DNA from: Curvibacter delicatus NBRC 14919
GTDB lineage: Bacteria; Pseudomonadota; Gammaproteobacteria; Burkholderiales; Burkholderiaceae_C
Assembly (NCBI RefSeq): GCF_001592265.1
Contig: NZ_BCWP01000020.1
Location: 1-64,000, forward strand
Reading direction: 5' to 3'
DNA length: 64,000 nt
Below, piece by piece: positions 58,171 through 64,000 of the stretch. The notes below the pieces were generated by a model. That model was not told where the DNA came from. It saw only the letters and a list, made by a program, of their open reading frames with translations, and made no database searches. A program made the translations under genes and the position numbers. Position 1 is the stretch's first letter, and each line of letters starts with the position of its first letter.

Positions 58171-61100
58171 TCAGGCCGCCTCTACCATGGAAACCGCGGA
58201 CTCCATGTCCACCGCCACGATGCGCGAGACACCCTGCTCCTGCATGGTCACGCCGATCAGCTGCTCGGCCATCTCCATCGCGATCTTGTTGTGGCTGATG
58301 AAGAGGAACTGCGTACCCTTGCTCATGCTGCTCACCAGCTTGGCATAACGCTCGGTGTTGGCGTCGTCGAGCGGCGCGTCCACCTCGTCCAGCAGACAGA
58401 ACGGTGCCGGGTTGAGCTGGAAGATGGCGAACACCAGCGCGATGGCGGTCAGCGCCTTCTCGCCACCCGACAGCAGGTGGATGGTCTGATTCTTCTTGCC
58501 CGGCGGCTGCGCCATCACCTGCACGCCGGAGTCCAGGATCTCGTCGCCGGTCATGATCAGCTTGGCCTGGCCGCCACCAAACAGCTCGGGGAACATGCGG
58601 CCGAAATGCTCGTTGACGATCTTGAAGGTGCCGCCCAACAGTTCACGCGTCTCGCCGTCAATCTTGCGGATGGCGGCTTCCAGCGTGTTCATGGCATCGG
58701 TCAGGTCCAGCGACTGGGCGTCGAGGAACTGCTTGCGCTCGCGCGCATGGGCCAACTCGTCCAGCGCCGCCAGGTTGACGGCACCGAGCGCCGCGATCTC
58801 GCGGTTCAGGCGGTCAATCTCGCCCTGCAGACCGGTGAGGCGGACATTGCCCTCCGCGATCGACTTGGCCACGGCCTCCAGATCGGCCTGGGCATCGGCC
58901 AGCAACTGGGCGTACTGCTCCAGCCCCAGGCGTGCCGCCTGTTCCTTGAGCTGGAAATCGGTGATGCGCTGGCGCAGCGGCTCCAGCTCGCGTTCGAGCT
59001 GCAGGCGACGCTCGTCACTGGCGCGCAGCTTGGTCGTCAGGTCGTCGTATTCGCTGCGCTTGGCCGCCAGCACCTGCTCGCGCTCCAGCTTCAGGGCCAG
59101 CGCGTTCTGCAGGCCGGCCTGGGCGGCAGCATCGGTCAGGCGTGCCAGCTCGTCACGGGCGCGCTGCTCTTCGGCCACCAGCGAGGTGGCCTGCTGCTCG
59201 GCGGTTTCAATGGCGCGCGACAACTCGGCCTTGCGGGCATCGAGCGTGCGCAACGAGAAGGTGGCCTCTTGCGCCTGGCGCTCCAGGCTGCGCTGCTGTT
59301 CGCGGCAGGCATTCAGCTTGCGCTCGGCTTCCAGCACCTTTTCGTCCAACTGGGCGTGGCGCTCCTGGCTGTCAGCCAATTGCATGTCGAGTTCTTCGAA
59401 GCGCGCTTCGGCCGCCACACGGCGTTCCTGCAGGTCTTCCAGCTGGGCGTCGACTTCGGCCATGTCGCCGGCAATCTGTTCGCTGCGGGCGCGGGTCTGC
59501 TCGGCCAGCTGCGTCAGACGCAGGGTCTCGACCTGCAACTCGTGCGCACGGCTCTGGCTCTCGCTCGCCTCCCGGCGTGCTGTCACCAGGCGCTGCGAGG
59601 CATCGGCGTAGGCTGCTTCGGCGCGGATCAGGGCGCTGCGTGCTTCATCCACGATGAGGGACTGGGCGCGCAGCTGCTTTTCCAGGTTTTCGATTTCCTG
59701 GGCGCGGGCCAGCAGGCCGGCCTGTTCAGAGTCCTGCGCATAGAAGCTGACGCTGTGCGCGCTGACAGCGTGGCCGGTCTTGACGTACAGGGTTTCGCCC
59801 GGCTGCAGCTGGGCGCGTTGCGCCAGCGCGTCCTCGAAGCTCTGCGCCACATAACAGCCTTGCAGCCAGTCGACCAGCACGGCCTTCAGGCCGGCGTCAT
59901 TGACGCGCAGCAGGTCCGACAGGCGCGGCAGGCTGGCCGTTTTCTCCGGCGCACCGGCCTGCGGCGCACTGTAGAAGGCTAGCTTGGCCGGCGGCGCATC
60001 GGCGCCGAAAGCGCGCACCATGTCGAGACGGCTGACCTCCAGCGCGCCCATGCGTTCGCGCAGCGCCGCCTCCAGGGCGTTTTCCCAGCCGGACTCCACG
60101 TGGATCTTGGTCCACAAGGCCTGCAGGTCGGCCAGGCCATGCTTGGCCAACCAGGGTTGCAGCTTGCCGTCAGTCTTGACCTTTTCCTGCAGTGCCTTGA
60201 GCGCTTCCATGCGCGCCGACAGGTCGGCCTGGCGGGCGGATTCGGTGTTGACGGCTTCCTGCTGCGTGCGGCGGGCTTCGTCCAGCTGCGGCACCTGTTC
60301 CTGCAGCTCCTGCAGCCGGGCCTCGTTCACGCTGGCGGCCTCGGTGGCCTCGGCCAGCTGGCTTTGCAGGTTCTGCAGGCGCGCCTCGTCGGGCGCCGCC
60401 AGTGCATTCTTGTCCGCGCTCAGGCGTTCGCGCCGCTGTTGCAACTGGCGCGACTGCTCTTCAATATTGCGCTGCTCGGCGGCCAGCACCTGGATTTGCT
60501 GCTGCACCTGGGCCACGCTGCCGCGCTGCTCGTTGGCGCGGCTTTGCGTCTGCCGCAGGGCCTCTTCCAGATCGGGCAAGGCCAGGGCCTGCTCTTCCAG
60601 CTGGGCGGCCAGCAACTCGTTCTTTTCTTCCCCCATCAGCGCCAGTTCGGCCAGTCGCTCGATCTCGGCGGCAGCATCTTCCTTACGGGTGGCCCACTGG
60701 GTGGTCTGCTCTTTCAGCGTGATCAGGCGTTCCTCGACCCGCTGGCGGCCTTCGACCACGAAGCGGATCTCGGCCTCCAGCCGGCCCACTTCGGTACTGG
60801 CCTCGTACAGCAGGCCCTGGGCCTGGTTGACCTGGTCGCCGGCGGCGTAGTGCGCTTGGCGGATGGTTTCCAGGTCCGCTTCGATGTGGCGCAGGTCGGC
60901 CACACGCGATTCGAGTTCGATGACGGCTTTTTCGCCGTCTTGGCGGATCTTGGCCTGGTCAGCCTCGGCCTCGCTACGGCGCAGGTACCAGAGCTGGTGC
61001 TGCTTGAGCGTGACGTCCGACTGCAGTGCGTTGTACTTCTGCGCCACCTCGGCCTGGCGTTCCAGCTTCTCCAGGTTGGCGTTGAGTTCGCGCAGGATGT

Positions 61101-61686
61101 CCTCAACGCGGGTCAGGTTCTCACGCGTGTCCGAGAGGCGGTTTTCCGTCTCGCGGCGGCGCTCCTTGTACTTGGAAACACCGGCCGCCTCTTCCAGGAA
61201 CAGGCGCAGCTCTTCCGGCTTGGACTCAATGATGCGGCTGATGGTGCCCTGGCCGATGATGGCGTAGGCGCGCGGCCCTAAGCCGGTGCCGAGGAACACG
61301 TCCTGCACGTCGCGCCGGCGCACCGGCTGGTTGTTGATGTAGTAGCTGCTGGTGCCGTCGCGCGTCAGCACGCGCTTGACCGCCACTTCGGCGTACTGGC
61401 CCCACTGGCCGCCGGCGCGGTGGTCGGCGTTGTCGAACACCAGCTCCACGCTGGCGCGACTGGCCGGCTTGCGGTTGTTGGTGCCGTTGAAGATGACGTC
61501 CTGCATGGACTCGCCGCGCAGTTCGCTGGCGCGGCTTTCGCCCAACACCCAGCGCACGGCATCCATGATGTTGGACTTGCCGCAACCGTTGGGGCCGACC
61601 ACACCCACCAATTGGCCCGGCAGCATGAAGTTGGTGGGTTCGGCGAACGACTTGAACCCGGACAGCTTGATGGAGTTAAGACGCAC
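58171..61686 (-). CDS. smc: Chromosome segregation SMC ATPase
   Basis: A 1171-residue condensin-type protein. Walker A GVVGPNGCGKSN is near residue 32. Two long coiled coils (about 165-500 and 680-1010) flank a hinge (about 510-670, LAKHGLADLQALW...GHAVSAHSVSFYAQD). The C-terminal head has the signature IHLLSGGEKALTAIALVFA and Walker B FCLLDEVDAPLDDAN. The start is the GTG at 61686 (MRLNSIKLSGFKSFA), the classic N-terminus; the frame upstream is open but not SMC-like. First gene of smc-zipA-ligA, divergent from dapC. Confidence 0.96.
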   Translation of the reverse strand: MRLNSIKLSGFKSFAEPTNFMLPGQLVGVVGPNGCGKSNIMDAVRWVLGESRASELRGESMQDVIFNGTNNRKPASRASVELVFDNADHRAGGQWGQYAEVAVKRVLTRDGTSSYYINNQPVRRRDVQDVFLGTGLGPRAYAIIGQGTISRIIESKPEELRLFLEEAAGVSKYKERRRETENRLSDTRENLTRVEDILRELNANLEKLERQAEVAQKYNALQSDVTLKQHQLWYLRRSEAEADQAKIRQDGEKAVIELESRVADLRHIEADLETIRQAHYAAGDQVNQAQGLLYEASTEVGRLEAEIRFVVEGRQRVEERLITLKEQTTQWATRKEDAAAEIERLAELALMGEEKNELLAAQLEEQALALPDLEEALRQTQSRANEQRGSVAQVQQQIQVLAAEQRNIEEQSRQLQQRRERLSADKNALAAPDEARLQNLQSQLAEATEAASVNEARLQELQEQVPQLDEARRTQQEAVNTESARQADLSARMEALKALQEKVKTDGKLQPWLAKHGLADLQALWTKIHVESGWENALEAALRERMGALEVSRLDMVRAFGADAPPAKLAFYSAPQAGAPEKTASLPRLSDLLRVNDAGLKAVLVDWLQGCYVAQSFEDALAQRAQLQPGETLYVKTGHAVSAHSVSFYAQDSEQAGLLARAQEIENLEKQLRAQSLIVDEARSALIRAEAAYADASQRLVTARREASESQSRAHELQVETLRLTQLAEQTRARSEQIAGDMAEVDAQLEDLQERRVAAEARFEELDMQLADSQERHAQLDEKVLEAERKLNACREQQRSLERQAQEATFSLRTLDARKAELSRAIETAEQQATSLVAEEQRARDELARLTDAAAQAGLQNALALKLEREQVLAAKRSEYDDLTTKLRASDERRLQLERELEPLRQRITDFQLKEQAARLGLEQYAQLLADAQADLEAVAKSIAEGNVRLTGLQGEIDRLNREIAALGAVNLAALDELAHARERKQFLDAQSLDLTDAMNTLEAAIRKIDGETRELLGGTFKIVNEHFGRMFPELFGGGQAKLIMTGDEILDSGVQVMAQPPGKKNQTIHLLSGGEKALTAIALVFAIFQLNPAPFCLLDEVDAPLDDANTERYAKLVSSMSKGTQFLFISHNKIAMEMAEQLIGVTMQEQGVSRIVAVDMESAVSMVEAA

Positions 61687-61816
61687 AGCGAGTCTAAGTA
61701 ATTGATTGAATTGAACTTTTTCCCGCCAAGGTGAACGGGTGAATGCTTGATGATACCGTGTGCGCAGCGCCCGCTCCCGAATGGCCGTACCCCGGGGCCG
61801 AGGCCGCCATCCACGG

Positions 61817-61822
61817 GATAAT
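61817..61822 (+). promoter_or_regulatory. -10-like hexamer 14 nt before the dapC start codon
   Basis: GATAAT, 14 nt before the ATG at 61831, the same spacing as rlhA and map, no Shine-Dalgarno. Confidence 0.45.
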
Positions 61823-61830
61823 GACACCCC

Positions 61831-63021
61831 ATGAATCCGAATCTTTCCAGGCTACAGCCCTACCCCTTCGAGCGGCTGAAGCAACTCTTCGCCGGCGTTA
61901 CGCCCAACCCCAACTACCGCCCCATCAGCCTGGGCATTGGCGAGCCGCGCCATGCCACGCCCAAGCTGGTGACCGATGCCCTGACCGCCAACCTGGCGGG
62001 CCTGGCCAGCTACCCGGCCACCGCCGGCGAGCCGGCCCTGCGCGAAGCCGCTGCCGGCTGGCTCCAGCGGCGTTATGGCGTGAGCGTCAACCCGGCCACC
62101 CAGGTGCTGCCGGTCAATGGCTCGCGCGAGGCGCTGTTTGCACTGACGCAGACCGTGGTGGACAGCTCCCGGCCGGGTGCCACCGTGCTGTGCCCCAACC
62201 CGTTCTACCAGATCTACGAAGGCGCCACCCTGCTGGCCGGCGCCCAGCCTTATTACGTGCCGAGCGACCCAAAGCGCAACTTCGCGGTCGACTGGGACAG
62301 CGTGCCGGCCGAGGTCTGGGCCCGCACCCAGATGATCTTCACCTGCTCCCCCGGCAACCCGACCGGCGCCGTGATGCCGCTGGACGAATGGAAGAAGCTG
62401 TTTGAGCTGAGCGACCGCTACGGTTTCGTCATTGCCTCCGACGAGTGCTATAGCGAGATCTATTTCCGCGACGAACCGCCGTTGGGTGGGCTGGAAGCGG
62501 CGGTCAAGCTCGGCCGCAGCGACTTCAAGAACCTGATCGCCCTGACCAGCCTGTCCAAGCGCAGCAATGTGCCGGGCATGCGCAGCGGCTTCGTGGCCGG
62601 TGACGCGGCGCTGATCAAGCCCTTCCTGCTCTACCGTACCTACCACGGCGGCGCCATGAGCACGGTGGTGCAGGCCGCCAGCATCGCGGCCTGGAACGAC
62701 GAGTTGCACGTGATCGAAAACCGCAACCTGTACCGCGAGAAATTTGCCCGGGTCACGCCCTTGCTGAGTGCCGTGCTGGACGTGGCCCTGCCGGACGCCG
62801 CCTTCTACCTGTGGGCCGGCGTCAAGGGCAGTGACACCGATTTCGCGCGTGATCTGCTCGCTCTTTACAATGTGACTGTTTTGCCCGGCAGCTACCTCGC
62901 CCGCGAAGCCCACGGCTTCAATCCCGGCGCCGGGCGCATCCGCATGGCACTGGTGGCCGAGACCGCCGAGTGCGTGGAAGCCGCCGAGCGCATTGTCCAG
63001 TTTGTCCAATCCAGAACCTAA
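61831..63021 (+). CDS. dapC: Succinyldiaminopimelate transaminase
   Basis: A 396-residue class I/II aminotransferase of lysine/peptidoglycan precursor synthesis. The N-terminus [22 protein letters not shown] is typical of DapC. PLP-site features are the Tyr in [35 protein letters not shown] and the Lys in [17 protein letters not shown]. It is followed after 16 bp by dapD, the preceding enzyme of the same branch. Confidence 0.94.
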   Translation: MNPNLSRLQPYPFERLKQLFAGVTPNPNYRPISLGIGEPRHATPKLVTDALTANLAGLASYPATAGEPALREAAAGWLQRRYGVSVNPATQVLPVNGSREALFALTQTVVDSSRPGATVLCPNPFYQIYEGATLLAGAQPYYVPSDPKRNFAVDWDSVPAEVWARTQMIFTCSPGNPTGAVMPLDEWKKLFELSDRYGFVIASDECYSEIYFRDEPPLGGLEAAVKLGRSDFKNLIALTSLSKRSNVPGMRSGFVAGDAALIKPFLLYRTYHGGAMSTVVQAASIAAWNDELHVIENRNLYREKFARVTPLLSAVLDVALPDAAFYLWAGVKGSDTDFARDLLALYNVTVLPGSYLAREAHGFNPGAGRIRMALVAETAECVEAAERIVQFVQSRT

Positions 63022-63037
63022 AAGCCTGAGAAAAACC

Positions 63038-63862
63038 ATGAGCCAACAACTGCAACAGATCATCGACACCGCGTGGGAAGACCGCGCCAACATCTCCCCG
63101 AAGTCCGCCCCGAAAGAAGTGGCCGACGCGGTTGAGCACGTCATCACCGAACTCAATGGTGGGCGCCTGCGCGTAGCCAGCCGCGCCGGCGTGGGCCAGT
63201 GGACCGTGCATCAGTGGATCAAGAAAGCGGTGCTGCTGTCCTTCCGCCTGAAGGACAACGAGGTCATCAAGGCCGGCGACCTGGGCTTTTACGACAAGGT
63301 GCAGACCAAGTTCGCCCACCTGACGGAAGAAGAGATGAAGGCCAGCGGCGTGCGTGTGGTGCCGCCGGCCGTGGCGCGCCGCGGCAGCTACATTGCCAAG
63401 GGCGCCATCCTGATGCCGTCCTACGTCAACATCGGTGCCTACGTTGATGAAGGCACCATGGTCGATACCTGGGCCACCGTCGGTTCCTGCGCGCAGGTCG
63501 GCAAGAACGTGCACCTGTCCGGCGGCGTCGGCCTGGGCGGCGTGCTGGAGCCGCTGCAAGCCAACCCGACCATCATCGAAGACAACTGCTTCATCGGTGC
63601 GCGCTCCGAGATCGTCGAAGGCGTGATCGTGGAAGAGAACTCGGTCATCTCCATGGGCGTGTACATCGGCCAGAGCACCCCGATCTACGACCGAAGCACC
63701 GGCGAAGTGAGCTACGGCCGCGTGCCGGCCGGCTCGGTGGTGATCAGCGGCAGCCTGCCCAAGGACGGAGGCAAGTACAGCCTGTACGCCGCCATCATCG
63801 TCAAGCGCGTCGATGCACAGACCCGTGCCAAGACCAGCTTGAACGATTTGCTGCGGGATTGA
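63038..63862 (+). CDS. dapD: Tetrahydrodipicolinate N-succinyltransferase
   Basis: A 274-residue trimeric enzyme using succinyl-CoA. A helical N-terminal domain (about 1-100) is followed by left-handed beta-helix hexapeptide repeats (about 105-245: [30 protein letters not shown] and [19 protein letters not shown]). The end [16 protein letters not shown] is standard. The ATG at 63038 gives the usual start [17 protein letters not shown]. Confidence 0.96.
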   Translation: MSQQLQQIIDTAWEDRANISPKSAPKEVADAVEHVITELNGGRLRVASRAGVGQWTVHQWIKKAVLLSFRLKDNEVIKAGDLGFYDKVQTKFAHLTEEEMKASGVRVVPPAVARRGSYIAKGAILMPSYVNIGAYVDEGTMVDTWATVGSCAQVGKNVHLSGGVGLGGVLEPLQANPTIIEDNCFIGARSEIVEGVIVEENSVISMGVYIGQSTPIYDRSTGEVSYGRVPAGSVVISGSLPKDGGKYSLYAAIIVKRVDAQTRAKTSLNDLLRD

Positions 63863-63870
63863 ATGTTGCA

Positions 63871-64000
63871 CACCCCCAGGCTACGCGCACTGCGTGTCGC
63901 TTCGCCAGACAGGCCCGCGCCAGAGGCTGTGGCTCTTCGGCCTGTCCGACCCTGCGCAGGCAGGCTCGGAGCCGCAGGCCTCAGCCCCTTGCAGGGGGCA
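63871..64000 (+). repeat. Intergenic copy of the interspersed repeat, split and cut by the window edge
   Basis: It begins CACCCCCAGGCTACGCGCAC as at 38863. About 75 bp of other GC-rich sequence (with CGGCCTGTC and GCCAGACAGGCC inverted pieces) then separates this from the CCCCTTGCAGGGGGCA part at the window end. It is either a longer variant of the element or one carrying an insertion. Confidence 0.7.

Overview
The window reads as a high-GC betaproteobacterial chromosome, most likely Burkholderiales, family Comamonadaceae (Rhodoferax/Polaromonas/Hydrogenophaga-like). The evidence is familiar gene order (smc-zipA-ligA, selO-msrB-yciB-bolA-ppiC, dapC-dapD), liv-type transporters beside acyl-CoA genes, and an interspersed GC-rich repeat of a type I associate with that family. 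No tRNA, rRNA or CRISPR array was seen.

Left arm (1-12.4 kb): an accessory metal-resistance island. It starts inside copB and continues with a cupredoxin, a decayed DUF411 gene and a CusF-like protein. A frameshifted IS256-family element follows, then a patch of orphan fragments: a FliE-like gene and the 3' part of a nuclease-like gene. Next is a cadmium/zinc/lead module, with cadA and czcI leftward and ynfA and cadR rightward, around a recognisable MerR-type operator. The island ends with a Tn3-family transposase preceded by an unusually long tyrosine recombinase. The probable right terminal inverted repeat overlaps the tnpA stop codon. No left end was found, so the metal genes may be transposon cargo.

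Middle (12.4-36 kb): chromosomal genes, nearly all leftward. After a patatin, an HDOD protein, Tex and an unknown protein comes a large acyl-CoA catabolic cluster: an acyl-CoA ligase, a LivJHMGF ABC transporter, a bifunctional enoyl-CoA hydratase/3-hydroxyacyl-CoA dehydrogenase, a thiolase, two hotdog thioesterases, two acyl-CoA dehydrogenases, two SDRs and an MDR oxidoreductase. Together these could import, activate and beta-oxidise an organic acid. livJ carries an in-frame amber codon followed by 48 intact codons.

Right arm (36-64 kb): housekeeping genes. These are a Crp/Fnr regulator, selO, msrB, yciB, bolA, a parvulin, a metallo-beta-lactamase-fold hydrolase, rlhA, a diguanylate cyclase, purL, map, glnD, def, a DUF454 protein, ligA, zipA, smc, dapC and dapD. 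Several rightward genes have a -10-like hexamer 12 or 14 nt before the ATG and no Shine-Dalgarno, which suggests leaderless mRNAs.

The most unusual signal is an interspersed repeat family. It occurs between genes (about 20609, 22210, 38863 and 63871) and also inside two essential-type coding sequences. In aidB and in glnD a 73-bp copy lies in frame, and both copies read as the same ~24-residue peptide. This resembles the protein-embedded palindromic elements known from Rickettsia. A second, weaker repeat family appears inside the patatin gene and possibly aidB, ligA and purL.
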